Shown piece after piece: positions 47,618 through 56,134 of a stretch of 64,000 nucleotides of DNA. The translations under genes were made by a program, and so were the position numbers. The stretch is taken from positions 49,483-113,482 of the forward strand of contig NZ_SUTM01000007.1 of assembly GCF_015062935.1 (NCBI RefSeq), written 5' to 3'. Each line of letters begins with the position of its first letter. Within the stretch, counting starts at the first letter, position 1. The notes under the pieces were generated by a model, which did no database searches, was not told the origin of the DNA, and worked only from the letters and a program-made list of their open reading frames with translations. Source of the stretch: Methanobrevibacter sp. (GTDB taxonomy: Archaea > Methanobacteriota > Methanobacteria > Methanobacteriales > Methanobacteriaceae).

Positions 47618-48928
47618 ATGACATATAAAGAAAACAGTGAAAAATATATTGAAAATTACGGTTTAAGTATAGGGGACACCATTAAAGTCAACAAAGATGA
47701 CATCACCTATACCGGTATTTTACTTGACAGGCCGGAAGACGCCGATGACGGATACCTGGTTATCAAACTGTCAAGCGGATATAACATTGGTGTGGCTATC
47801 GAAGGCACCACCGCCGAACTTGTCGAAAAAGGAGACAAACCAAAAATAGGTTATGATGCAGAGGAAATTCCAACAGACCCTAACAAGCAAAACATCTCAA
47901 TAGTATCAACCGGAGGAACAGTATCTTCCGTTATTGACTACCGTACAGGAGCGGTTCACCCTAAATTTACAGCATCAGACCTTGTTAAGGCAAATCCTGA
48001 ACTGCTGGATTATGCAAACTACAACGTCAAGGCTTTGTATAATATCTTAAGTGAAGATATGAAACCTGAATACTGGGTAAAAGCTGCTGAAGAAATAGCA
48101 AATGACATTTCTGATGGTGCCGACGGAGTGGTTATAGCTCACGGTACCGATACAATGCATTATACCTCTGCGGCATTGAGTTTCATGCTGAAAACTCCTG
48201 TTCCAATCATCATTACCGGAGCTCAGAGAAGTTCAGACAGACCTTCAAGTGATGCCAACATCAATCTGATCGATTCAGTGATAGCTGCAAAATCCGACAT
48301 TGCAGAAGTCTGCGTATGCATGCACGGAAGCTTAAATGACAAATTTACTTACCTACACAAGGGAACAAAGGTAAGAAAAATGCACACTTCAAGAAGAGAC
48401 ACCTTCAGAAGCATCAATGCACAGCCAATAGCCAAAATCGAAAATAAAAAAGTTAATGTCAATCCGGATTACAGCTATACAAAACGTGGAGACAACGAAC
48501 TGGAACTGAATACATCCATTGAAGAAAAAGTAGGACTGATCAAAAGCTTCCCTGGAATATCAAAGGATTACATTGAATATCACATTGACAAAGGATATAA
48601 AGGAATTGTAATTGAAGGAACCGGTCTCGGACATGTTCCAAATGACCTGATTGATTCATTTAAAAGAGCTCAGGACGAAAACATTCCTGTCGTCATGACT
48701 TCACAGTGCCTTTACGGAAGAGTCAACATGAACGTTTACTCCACCGGACGTAACATCATTGATGCAGGAGTTATTTCAGGCCGTGACATGACCCCTGAGA
48801 CAACCTATGTCAAATTATGCTGGGCATTAGGTCAAAGTGACAATTACGAAGAAGTTAAAGAGATTATGCAGACAAATATTGCAGGCGAGTTTTCTGAAAA
48901 ATCCACAATCAGGGATTTCTTGAATTAA
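47618..48928 (+). CDS. gatD: Glu-tRNA(Gln) amidotransferase subunit D
   Basis: The 436 residues are an asparaginase-like glutaminase that supplies ammonia for converting Glu-tRNA(Gln) to Gln-tRNA(Gln). After an N-terminal beta domain of about 90 residues come [19 protein letters not shown] (first catalytic Thr) and [17 protein letters not shown] (second Thr and Asp). It is 9 bp after vorA and 9 bp before gatE. Confidence 0.97.
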   Translation: MTYKENSEKYIENYGLSIGDTIKVNKDDITYTGILLDRPEDADDGYLVIKLSSGYNIGVAIEGTTAELVEKGDKPKIGYDAEEIPTDPNKQNISIVSTGGTVSSVIDYRTGAVHPKFTASDLVKANPELLDYANYNVKALYNILSEDMKPEYWVKAAEEIANDISDGADGVVIAHGTDTMHYTSAALSFMLKTPVPIIITGAQRSSDRPSSDANINLIDSVIAAKSDIAEVCVCMHGSLNDKFTYLHKGTKVRKMHTSRRDTFRSINAQPIAKIENKKVNVNPDYSYTKRGDNELELNTSIEEKVGLIKSFPGISKDYIEYHIDKGYKGIVIEGTGLGHVPNDLIDSFKRAQDENIPVVMTSQCLYGRVNMNVYSTGRNIIDAGVISGRDMTPETTYVKLCWALGQSDNYEEVKEIMQTNIAGEFSEKSTIRDFLN

Positions 48929-48937
48929 GGTGATAGC

Positions 48938-50809
48938 ATGGATTATGATTATGAAAAATTAGGATTGAAAATGGGACTTGAAATTCACCAACAATTAAAC
49001 AGTCAGCATAAGCTATTCTGTCCATGTAAAACTGAACTTGTTGATGATGATTTTGATGAACTCGTTCAAAGGAAATTAAGGCCAACCCAGTCAGAGCTTG
49101 GTGAAATTGACCGTGCTGCACTGCAGGAATCCTTAAGAGGACTTAATTTCAAATATGAAAACTTTGAAAAGCACACATGTCTTGTGGAAAACGATGACGA
49201 ACCGCCTCACAGCTTAAATGAGGAAGCGCTGGATATCTGTATAACTATCGCATGTCTTATGAACATGCACATTGTTGATGAATTCCATACAATGCGTAAA
49301 CAGGTTATTGACGGAAGTAACACAGGAGGGTTCCAGAGAACCGGTATGGTTGCAACCGACGGTTACCTTGACACCCCTTACGGAAAAGTGATTATTGAAA
49401 GTTTAGGTCTTGAAGAGGATGCTGCAAGAAGAGTTGAAACCAAAGACGGATTTACCGAATTCAGACTTGACCGTTTGGGAATTCCACTTGCTGAAATTAC
49501 AACAGACCCTTCAATGCACCATCCAGATCAGGTAAGGGAAGTAGCTTACATGCTCGGACAGATTTTAAGAAGTACCAACGTTAAAAGAGGGTTAGGTACA
49601 ATCAGACAGGATTTAAACATTTCCATTGCAGAAGGTGCACGTGTGGAAATCAAGGGTGTTCAGGACCTGGATTTAATGGCTGAAATCGTTAACCGTGAAG
49701 TTCAAAGACAGCTTGAACTGATTGACATCAAAAAACAATTACAATTAAGAAACGCAGAAGTTTTAGAAGAAATTCATGATTTGGATGAACTTTTCGAAGA
49801 TACTGAATCCAAAATCTTAAAGTCTGCTGAAACAATCAAAGCAGTTGTACTTAAAGGATTTGACGGACAGATTGGTCGTGAAGTACAGCCTGGAAGAAGA
49901 TTCGGAACTGAAATTGCGAGCTATGCTAAAAAACGTGGAGTTTCAGGAATTTTCCACTCCGATGAATTGCCTGCATACGGAATCACCCAGGAAGAAGTTG
50001 ATAAAGTCAATGACTTTTTAAACATCGGTGAGGAAGATGCATTTATTATTGTGGCTCACGACGAGGACATTGCAATATCCGCTTTAGAAGAAGTCAAAAG
50101 AAGAGCCAACTTAGGTTTGGAAGGTGTTGTTGAAGAAACCCGTAAAGCATTGGATGACGGTACCACCGAATATATGAGACCTCTTCCGACTGCAAACAGA
50201 ATGTATCTTGAAACTGACATTCCACTGTTTAAAATTACATCTGACAGAGTCGAACCGATAGCCAATAATTTGCCTGAACTTCCTGACGTAAAACAGGCAA
50301 GAATCATTGAAGAGTACAAGTTAAGTGAAGACCTTGCAACTCAGCTTGTCAAAAGGCAGGAAGCAGACATGTTTGAAGCTATTCTGGCTGACGTTGATGT
50401 GGATGCTACACCTGTTGCTTCACTATTGGCTTATGATTTACGTGAAATCAAAAGGGAAGGCCACGACATTAACATTTTAACATTAGATCACTTCAAAGGC
50501 ATTTTCACATTACTGGCTGACGGCAAAATAGCTAAGGACAGCGTTCGCAAACTTGCCATTGAAACCATAAAAGCACCGGACACTGATATAGCAGAAATCG
50601 CTGAGAAAAGCAATTTAGTTATGATGAGCGAAGATGATGTTGCCAAAATCATTGCCGGAATTGTAGCAGACAATGAAGGAATGGTTAAGGAACGTCAGAT
50701 GGGTGCTATGGGTCCTTTAATGGGAATGTGCATGAAACAGCTTAAAGGAAAAGCTGACGGTGGTATGGTTAACAAAATCGTACGTGAAGAAATTCAAAAA
50801 TTAATATAA
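48938..50809 (+). CDS. gatE: Glu-tRNA(Gln) amidotransferase subunit E
   Basis: The 623 residues form the kinase/amidase partner of Gat[21 protein letters not shown] is the GatB/E signature, a GAD-type insertion lies around residues 290-410, and the helical tail ([20 protein letters not shown]...[13 protein letters not shown]) binds tRNA. It closes a seven-gene unit beginning at 42513; a hairpin terminator follows the stop at once. Confidence 0.97.
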   Translation: MDYDYEKLGLKMGLEIHQQLNSQHKLFCPCKTELVDDDFDELVQRKLRPTQSELGEIDRAALQESLRGLNFKYENFEKHTCLVENDDEPPHSLNEEALDICITIACLMNMHIVDEFHTMRKQVIDGSNTGGFQRTGMVATDGYLDTPYGKVIIESLGLEEDAARRVETKDGFTEFRLDRLGIPLAEITTDPSMHHPDQVREVAYMLGQILRSTNVKRGLGTIRQDLNISIAEGARVEIKGVQDLDLMAEIVNREVQRQLELIDIKKQLQLRNAEVLEEIHDLDELFEDTESKILKSAETIKAVVLKGFDGQIGREVQPGRRFGTEIASYAKKRGVSGIFHSDELPAYGITQEEVDKVNDFLNIGEEDAFIIVAHDEDIAISALEEVKRRANLGLEGVVEETRKALDDGTTEYMRPLPTANRMYLETDIPLFKITSDRVEPIANNLPELPDVKQARIIEEYKLSEDLATQLVKRQEADMFEAILADVDVDATPVASLLAYDLREIKREGHDINILTLDHFKGIFTLLADGKIAKDSVRKLAIETIKAPDTDIAEIAEKSNLVMMSEDDVAKIIAGIVADNEGMVKERQMGAMGPLMGMCMKQLKGKADGGMVNKIVREEIQKLI

Positions 50810-50846
50810 GGAAACTCAATGGAGTTTCCATTTAAACTCTTTTTTT
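50810..50846 (+). terminator. Terminator after gatE
   Basis: GGAAACTC-AATG-GAGTTTCC (50810-50829) is a perfect 8-bp hairpin immediately after the stop codon, followed by CTCTTTTTTT. Confidence 0.75.
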
Positions 50847-50862
50847 AAAAAACAAAATTAAA

Positions 50863-51375
50863 TTATAAGTAATCCACCATCACATCCATGCTTACATTTT
50901 TGGAATGCAATGGAGAAGGTTTTGCTTTTTCTGAAGGATATCCTATAGGAAGCAGGGCAACAGTAACCATATTATCCGGCAAATCAAACAGCTCATCAAG
51001 CACTCTTTTATCATATCCTCTCACCCAAACAGATCCGATTCCCAAATCATATGCCTCAAGCATCATCTGGGTTGTTGCAATTACCGCATCGTCAAGTCCT
51101 GCATCATGTCCGTCAACTGTCTTCCAGGACACTTCCCTGTCATAACATATGAGCAATACTATTGGAGCATTGAAGCAGTATGGTGTAAATGACCTTATCT
51201 TTTCAAGTCCTTCGTCGCTTTTGATTACGAAAACGCGCTGAGGCTGAAAGTTGTTTCCTGTTGGTGCAACCTGTGCCGCCTTTAAAATCTTTTCCAGTTT
51301 TTCATCTTCAATCTGTTTGTCTGAATATTTTCTAACAGAATATCTTTCGCAAGCTAGCTCTAAAAAATCTTTCAT
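50863..51375 (-). CDS. Nitroreductase family protein
   Basis: The 170 residues form an FMN-dependent NAD(P)H oxidoreductase. ACERYSVRKYSDKQIEDEKL with the RYSVRKY FMN-binding start, APTGNNFQPQRVFVI and IGYPSEKAKPSPLH near the end are standard. The physiological substrate is unknown. GGTGAA precedes the ATG. It diverges from thi4. Confidence 0.92.
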   Translation of the reverse strand: MKDFLELACERYSVRKYSDKQIEDEKLEKILKAAQVAPTGNNFQPQRVFVIKSDEGLEKIRSFTPYCFNAPIVLLICYDREVSWKTVDGHDAGLDDAVIATTQMMLEAYDLGIGSVWVRGYDKRVLDELFDLPDNMVTVALLPIGYPSEKAKPSPLHSKNVSMDVMVDYL

Positions 51376-51473
51376 GAGTTCACCTGTTAAATAGTTTGTT
51401 GTGTGGAAAATATATAATTTAATTTTTCATCATTTTTATATATCAAAAAAAATAATATAACATTAGTGATATT

Positions 51474-52262
51474 ATGGAAAAATTAGACGACATAATCGTA
51501 TCAAGAGCAATCATTGAAGAGTTCATGAACGACTTTCTCGATTACACAGACATTGATGTGGCTATCGGTGGAGGAGGACCTTCAGGGATAACCGCAGGAT
51601 ATTATCTTGCAAAGGCAGGATATAAAGTGGCTCTTTTTGAAAGAAAACTCTCCATAGGAGGTGGAATGTGGGGAGGTGGAATGATGTTCAACAAGGTTGT
51701 TGTTCAGGAAGAAGGAAGAAGAATTCTTGACGAATTTGGAATCAACTACAAAAAATATCAGGACAACTACTATGTCGTGGACTCCATAGAGTGCACATCA
51801 ACACTTACATCTAAAGCCACTCAAGCTGGTCTTAAAGTGTTTAATCTCATGTCAATTGAGGATTTAATGGTACGTGAAAACGGAATAAACGGAGTGGTGC
51901 TCAACTGGAGTTCAGTTGAAATGAGTGGCCTACATATAGACCCACTAACTGTGAGATCCAAAGCAGTTATTGATGCTACAGGACACCCTCTTGAAATTAT
52001 CAAAATTGTCCAGGACAAAATGGAAGCACCTCTCAACACTGAAACCGGTAAAATCATGGGAGAGAAATCCATGTGGGCGGACCGTGCGGAAGGAAAGATT
52101 TTAGACAATGTCAATGAAGTCTATCCAGGATTATACGTAACCGGAATGGCTGCCAATGCAGTTCACGGTTCACAGCGTATGGGACCAATCTTTGGCGGAA
52201 TGCTACTTTCAGGAGAATATGTGGCTAAAAAAGTGGCTGAAGATTTGGAAAACAGAAAATAG
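51474..52262 (+). CDS. thi4: Sulfide-dependent ADP-thiazole synthase (archaeal Thi4)
   Basis: The 262 residues make the thiazole part of thiamine from NAD, glycine and sulfide. The dinucleotide fold is [20 protein letters not shown], then [19 protein letters not shown] and the C-terminal [20 protein letters not shown]. Where yeast Thi4 has the suicidal Cys donor, this protein has His ([10 protein letters not shown]), so it should be a true iron-dependent catalyst using sulfide, as in M. jannaschii. TTTTTATATA at 51433-51442 is the likely TATA box, with GTGAT before the ATG. Confidence 0.95.
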   Translation: MEKLDDIIVSRAIIEEFMNDFLDYTDIDVAIGGGGPSGITAGYYLAKAGYKVALFERKLSIGGGMWGGGMMFNKVVVQEEGRRILDEFGINYKKYQDNYYVVDSIECTSTLTSKATQAGLKVFNLMSIEDLMVRENGINGVVLNWSSVEMSGLHIDPLTVRSKAVIDATGHPLEIIKIVQDKMEAPLNTETGKIMGEKSMWADRAEGKILDNVNEVYPGLYVTGMAANAVHGSQRMGPIFGGMLLSGEYVAKKVAEDLENRK

Positions 52263-52284
52263 AACTCTCAATTCGAGAGTTTTT
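52263..52284 (+). terminator. Terminator after thi4
   Basis: AACTCTC-AATTC-GAGAGTT (52263-52281) is a perfect 7-bp hairpin directly after the thi4 stop, followed by T-rich sequence through 52299. Confidence 0.7.
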
Positions 52285-52303
52285 AAATTCTTTTTTTAAT
52301 AAA

Positions 52304-52323
52304 TTTTTAGGTGTGCCTAAAAA
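52304..52323. promoter_or_regulatory. DtxR-like palindrome 1
   Basis: TTTTTAGGTGTGCCTAAAAA is a perfect inverted repeat with 8-base arms around TGTG. The core TTAGG-N4-CCTAA resembles metal-dependent DtxR/IdeR-type operators. It lies just upstream of a TATA box. Confidence 0.55.
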
Positions 52324-52331
52324 AATAGTAA

Positions 52332-52341
52332 CCTTTATATA
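52332..52341 (+). promoter_or_regulatory. Strong promoter between the two palindromes
   Basis: CCTTTATATA is a near-ideal archaeal TATA box. The 15-mer AGTAACCTTTATATA (52327-52341) recurs exactly before glutathione peroxidase (56049-56063). Transcription should begin near 52363. Confidence 0.6.
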
Positions 52342-52373
52342 CTACTTCCAACAACATTATAATTGATGATGTG

Positions 52374-52393
52374 AATTTAGGTAAACCTAAATT
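52374..52393. promoter_or_regulatory. DtxR-like palindrome 2
   Basis: AATTTAGGTAAACCTAAATT is a perfect inverted repeat with 8-base arms and the same TTAGG-N4-CCTAA core as palindrome 1. The two centres are 70 bp apart, and this one sits just after the expected transcription start. Confidence 0.55.
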
Positions 52394-52538
52394 AACACTC
52401 ACATTATTAGTCAAAACAATACACTCTCCAAAATTAGAATTCGTGTTAAATTAGATTTTTCACAATTTCTCTAATTTGATACAAGTCGCTGGAAAATTAA
52501 AAATCTGCCAAAAAAAATATAATTTTCCTCAAAACACT

Positions 52539-52575
52539 GGTGTTTAATTTCGTCGGTTAAACACCAATTATCTCT
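52539..52575 (+). terminator. Hairpin terminator of the non-coding locus
   Basis: GGTGTTTAA and TTAAACACC (52539-52565) pair perfectly over 9 bp with a 9-base loop. AATTATCTCTCTTTTT follows. The remaining 52581-52803 holds no gene; a TATA box lies near 52768. Confidence 0.6.
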
Positions 52576-52803
52576 CTTTTTACTGACACTTTTCAAAACA
52601 AATATCAATTTTTTAATGTCAACATTAACAATAACTAAAGCATTAATCACATATCAATATCAATCAATGAGACTTAATTTAAAAATTCTTTTTTTCCAAG
52701 AACATTCAACACTCTCAAATTTCTTATTCAAGTGATAACTACTTGTTTTCTAATCCATCAAATAAACAAATATTTAAATATAACCTGAAACATTTTTTAA
52801 ATT

Positions 52804-53445
52804 ATGACCATCATTACAAAATTTGAAAAGAAATGTTCTGTTTGTGGCAGAACAAGTTTGCAACCTGTTTTAGGAAGCACCAACACCTGGGGATACCCTG
52901 ACATTGACTTAAGACCCCCTGAAATGCAGAGAAGCACCATTGACATATGGCTTGTTGAATGCCCACATTGCGGTTATGTGGCAAGCAACATTGAAAATGA
53001 GCTGGAAGTGCCTGCAGACATTTTAAAGACAGATGAATATCTGACCTGTGAAGGAAAAAATTTCAAATCAAAACTGTCAGAAAGATTCTACAAGCATTAT
53101 CTGATATCAAAAGCGGAAAATAATCATGACTCTGAATTTTTATCACTCCTGCACTGTGCCTGGACATGTGATGACAATGATGATAAACTTGCAGTTGAAA
53201 TTAGAAAAATGGCTTTAAAATCAATGTATAAAATTGAGCCTCAGGAAGATGATGAAAAGAACGCTCTCAAACTTATTGAAGCTGATCTGCTTAGAAGGTC
53301 ATTGCAGTTTGATGAGGTGATTAGAAAATTTAAAGATGTTATTCTGGAGGATAAAACTCAAAATGACATCATCAGCTTTCAAATTGAATTGTCCATGAAT
53401 AAGGACAGTGCCTGCCATACTGTGGAGGAAGTGGTTAAAAAATAA
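52804..53445 (+). CDS. Zinc-ribbon protein with helical C-terminal region, unknown function
   Basis: The 213 residues start with a four-Cys zinc site (KKCSVCGRTS near 10 and VECPHCGYV near 52), then a helical, TPR-like acidic region with paired helices (LVECPHC to KYYLISK, then SLLHCAWTCDDNDDKLAVE). I do not recognise a named function. ATATTTAAATATAA lies about 30 bases before the ATG and there is no ribosome binding site, so the mRNA is probably leaderless. Confidence 0.7.
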   Translation: MTIITKFEKKCSVCGRTSLQPVLGSTNTWGYPDIDLRPPEMQRSTIDIWLVECPHCGYVASNIENELEVPADILKTDEYLTCEGKNFKSKLSERFYKHYLISKAENNHDSEFLSLLHCAWTCDDNDDKLAVEIRKMALKSMYKIEPQEDDEKNALKLIEADLLRRSLQFDEVIRKFKDVILEDKTQNDIISFQIELSMNKDSACHTVEEVVKK

Positions 53446-53516
53446 TCCATTTCCACATTCTCTTATTTTTACCGTCAAAAAAAGAATAATTGGGATGCAT
53501 TTTGCATCATCAATAA

Positions 53517-53966
53517 TTAAAACTTAACTTCAATTTTCTGGATTTCAACACCGTTGCTTACCGGATATCTATGAGAATCCTTATAACCGTCCTGACCGTT
53601 ACCCCATTCACTCCATTTCCACTCCCCGTCCATGTAGAAATAGGCTCTGGTCATATAGGAATCCTTGTAAACAGATTGGCCGTTTTTGTATAAATGAATG
53701 TCAAATCCTCCAACAGATCCTCCCATCCATTTGCTTGCTTCAACCCTGTACTCTCCGGAAGTTCCGATATAGGTCTTATCGAATTCAGGCAATTCCACGG
53801 TTATAGTATCCGGCGAACTTGAAGATTCACTCACGCTTTCATCACTCTGGTTGATTTCGACATTGGTCTGTTCATGCGAATTCTGCTGCAGGAACAATAT
53901 GCCCATAGCCAGCGCAAGAATAACAATCACCAATGCCAGAATTATGATAATATGCTTGTTTTCCAT
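53517..53966 (-). CDS. Membrane-anchored extracytoplasmic protein, unknown function
   Basis: The 149 residues have an N-terminal transmembrane anchor (HIIIILALVIVILALAMGIL), a Ser/Glu-rich linker (about 33-55) and a beta-rich exported domain with many aromatic residues (MDGEWKWSEWGNGQDGY). No family is recognised. It lies alone, convergent with the zinc-ribbon gene. Confidence 0.65.
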   Translation of the reverse strand: MENKHIIIILALVIVILALAMGILFLQQNSHEQTNVEINQSDESVSESSSSPDTITVELPEFDKTYIGTSGEYRVEASKWMGGSVGGFDIHLYKNGQSVYKDSYMTRAYFYMDGEWKWSEWGNGQDGYKDSHRYPVSNGVEIQKIEVKF

Positions 53967-54027
53967 TCAACAACCTCACGTAATTATCTTTAAAGCCCAA
54001 TATATATCTCATTTACGAATAATAATG

Positions 54028-54729
54028 TTAAAAACCCACCAGTATTATGATAAATGAAATTAAATCAGTCAGCAGGTGTGATATGTAGGGCACGAACAGG
54101 TTTTTGGTTTTAATATACCCATACATTTCAAAAAATGACCCCAGTCCCTGCAAAAGCAGAACTGAAACCAAGGTATTCATTGGAGGCATATAGTGAAGCA
54201 GCCCGAATACCACTAAAACAATCGCAATAGAAATTGAAACTGACAGCTTGATGTTTTCGGTGAACTTATAGATTAACCTCATGAAAAACATCAGGGGGAT
54301 GAACTTGAGCAATTCTTCAGCCATCATTGAAAATATCAGCCCAACAGTACTTTCAACAGTGACCCCCAATTCTTCAGGAGTGGAAATAGGTGCGCCTGCA
54401 AGGCCAAAGATGTCTAAAACAGAACCCACACAAATGGAATAAATCATATATCCTGCAAAAAGCAGTATTGCAAGAATTATTTCATTTTTTGTAGGTTTTC
54501 TAAATATCAGTGAATAATCCCATTTTGAAAAATAAAGTAACGGAATAAGCATTATGAAACAGAATAAAACGCTTCCGATAAGTTCTGATTCCAGGCCGAC
54601 AATACCATAGGCCAGAAATGAAATCGGCACACTTAACAACAGTACTAACCATCCTCCCACAGAAATTCTCGGATTATGCTTGTAGAAAGGAAAGTCCCTT
54701 GATTCATCGAATTCTAAAAATTTCATCAT
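54028..54729 (-). CDS. CPBP/PrsW-like intramembrane protease
   Basis: The 233 residues form seven or eight helices with SMMAEELLKFIPLMFFMRLI (Glu-Glu pair), FGLLHYMPPMNT and ISHLLTDLISFI, the three motifs of CPBP/PrsW metalloproteases in a divergent form. There is a short cytoplasmic start (MMKFLEFDESRDFPFY). GGTG lies directly before the tandem ATG codons at 54729 and 54726. The substrate is unknown. It diverges from the half-transporter pair. Confidence 0.72.
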   Translation of the reverse strand: MMKFLEFDESRDFPFYKHNPRISVGGWLVLLLSVPISFLAYGIVGLESELIGSVLFCFIMLIPLLYFSKWDYSLIFRKPTKNEIILAILLFAGYMIYSICVGSVLDIFGLAGAPISTPEELGVTVESTVGLIFSMMAEELLKFIPLMFFMRLIYKFTENIKLSVSISIAIVLVVFGLLHYMPPMNTLVSVLLLQGLGSFFEMYGYIKTKNLFVPYISHLLTDLISFIIILVGF

Positions 54730-54901
54730 AGCACCAACAATAAGATAAACTTGATATTTATACAATATTTAGACAAAATAATATATAACTTAAACTATTT
54801 TTTAAATATTATCCAAAATTAATCACTAAATTTATCTAGCCCCTGTAAAATTAGATTAACATTTAAATAATACTAAAATTAAAATTAGATATGGTGATAA
54901 T

Positions 54902-55192
54902 TTGTTAGAACAATTCATACCGTTTATCGGATTAATTATTTTTGGAAACATTGAAAACCTTATTCTAGCATCCCAGGGTGTTGTTGCAGGTGTAAACCCT
55001 AGAATTTTAGGATTACTAAGTATAATTGTAGTATTAATATGGATATTTATCGGATTTGTGGCTACAGAAGCGGCAATGCAATATTCAAACTATATCACAT
55101 TTTTAGGTGGTCTTGCAATTGTAATATTAGGTTTCCAGTCAATTCACGGCGCAGTCAGAAATCTCAGAAAAGCTGAAAGGGGTGAACAATAA
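54902..55192 (+). CDS. Half-size membrane protein A (3 TM), paralogue of the next gene
   Basis: The 96 residues have three helices. The first carries FIGLIIFGNIENLILASQGV, where Glu and Asn inside the membrane segment recall the substrate-binding motif of TerC/LysE-superfamily metal exporters, and the end has FLGGLAIVILGFQSIHGAVR. It starts at TTG, three bases after GGTGAT. It ends 1 bp into the next gene. A subunit of a heteromeric transporter, perhaps for a metal ion, is my inference; the family is not certain. Confidence 0.65.
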   Translation: MLEQFIPFIGLIIFGNIENLILASQGVVAGVNPRILGLLSIIVVLIWIFIGFVATEAAMQYSNYITFLGGLAIVILGFQSIHGAVRNLRKAERGEQ

Positions 55193-55473
55193 TGGTTGAT
55201 TTAAAAGCTTATGCTCCATTTACCGGTTTGCTTATTTTTGGAAACATAGAAAACTTAATTCTGGCATCACAGGGTGCCGCTGCACATGTTAATCCATTTA
55301 TTTTAGCTGGATTAAGTGTATTTGCAGTAATCATATGGCTTTTGATTGGAACATACGGAACCAAAATTGCTATCAAATACGCAGACTACATCGAAATTTT
55401 CGGTGGAGTAGTCATTATACTTTTAGGTTTCGAGTCAATGATGGAAGCAACAGGAATCGCATTATTCCCTTAA
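55192..55473 (+). CDS. Half-size membrane protein B (3 TM), paralogue of the preceding gene
   Basis: The 93 residues repeat the layout of protein A: TGLLIFGNIENLILASQGAA, then VFAVIIWLLIGTYGTKIAIK and EIFGGVVIILLGFESMMEAT. The shared GNIENLILASQG is identical over 12 residues. Start and stop overlap (TAATG), so the two are made together. A tandem duplication giving two subunits of one transporter is likely. A MarR-type gene follows after 119 bp. Confidence 0.68.
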   Translation: MVDLKAYAPFTGLLIFGNIENLILASQGAAAHVNPFILAGLSVFAVIIWLLIGTYGTKIAIKYADYIEIFGGVVIILLGFESMMEATGIALFP

Positions 55474-55549
55474 ACTCCTATTTTTTATCTTAACTGTGAC
55501 ATTACGTCACATTTTTCTTATTTTTTAATAAAAACTTATTTTTGAAAAA

Positions 55550-55563
55550 GGTTATAAATAACC
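55550..55563. promoter_or_regulatory. Palindrome over the MarR-gene TATA box
   Basis: GGTTATAAATAACC is a perfect 14-bp palindrome that includes TTATAAAT. It lies about 30 bases before the predicted start codon. A regulator bound here would block TBP, as in autorepressing MarR genes. Confidence 0.5.
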
Positions 55564-55592
55564 GATTGCCATATTTTAATCGAGGAATGCTT

Positions 55593-56048
55593 ATGGTCGA
55601 TACAGAATGGCAAAAAGATAGAATCGTGTTAACTCCAACCAATCTTTATATGGAATATATCCTGTTAAGCTACAACAATTACCTGAAAGACAAGCTTGAA
55701 GACATTGAAATTACATACGGCGAGCTGACATATATCTATAACATCAAGTTCTTCCCGTCAATTTCACAAAGAGAACTGGCGGAAATTCTTTTCGTATCCG
55801 AGGCCAATGTTGCCAAGATGGTTAAAAAACTGGTCAACAAGGAAATTGTTGAAAAGAGAAAGGATGAAACTAACAAAAGTAGAAATATCCTCAGATTAAC
55901 TGAGAAAGGAGAAGAACTGTTTGTTAAAATTAACCTCATAACCTGCGGCTGGGAAAGAGAAATTACCAAAAATTTATCCAATGAGGAATTTTTCAAATTT
56001 AAAGAGCAGTTATACGATTTAATTAAACAGTCAACCGAAATAAAATAA
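55593..56048 (+). CDS. MarR-family transcriptional regulator
   Basis: The 151 residues form a winged helix: QRELAEILFVSEANVAKMVK is the recognition part, followed by the wing KRKDETNKSRNILRLTEKGE. Flanking helices form the dimer. The open frame extends upstream to 55542, but the TATA box at 55552 rules that out. ATG 55593 follows GAGG by 7 bases; ATG 55587 is the alternative. Likely targets are its own promoter, the redox genes downstream or the half-transporters upstream. Confidence 0.88.
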   Translation: MVDTEWQKDRIVLTPTNLYMEYILLSYNNYLKDKLEDIEITYGELTYIYNIKFFPSISQRELAEILFVSEANVAKMVKKLVNKEIVEKRKDETNKSRNILRLTEKGEELFVKINLITCGWEREITKNLSNEEFFKFKEQLYDLIKQSTEIK

Positions 56049-56106
56049 AGTAACCTTTATATATTAAAACCATTAAAATAGATAAACAAGTCTTAACCAA
56101 GTTAAG
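56049..56106 (+). promoter_or_regulatory. Promoter and leader palindrome of glutathione peroxidase
   Basis: AGTAACCTTTATATA (56049-56063) is identical to the promoter at 52327-52341. In the leader, CTTAAC-CAA-GTTAAG (56092-56106) is a perfect inverted repeat that could bind a regulator or fold in RNA. Start of transcription is expected near 56085. Confidence 0.5.
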
Positions 56107-56134
56107 TCTTTTATAAATTAACGAGGTAATAACA

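Larger units (their letters stand above)
52363..52580 (+). ncRNA. Putative metal-regulated non-coding RNA or micro-gene
   Basis: A strong TATA box, an operator-like palindrome near the predicted start and a good hairpin terminator bracket about 215 nt without a convincing protein gene. The only notable frame is 27 codons from GTG 52371 to TAG 52454, which lacks a ribosome binding site and runs through palindrome 2. The simplest reading is a small regulatory RNA made when a DtxR-type repressor releases, for example in iron shortage. Ends are predicted, not observed. Confidence 0.45.

Noticed and set aside
55542..55592. Longer MarR protein starting at 55542
   Set aside because: The TATA box and palindrome at 55550-55563 lie inside that extension, so the mRNA would not include it.
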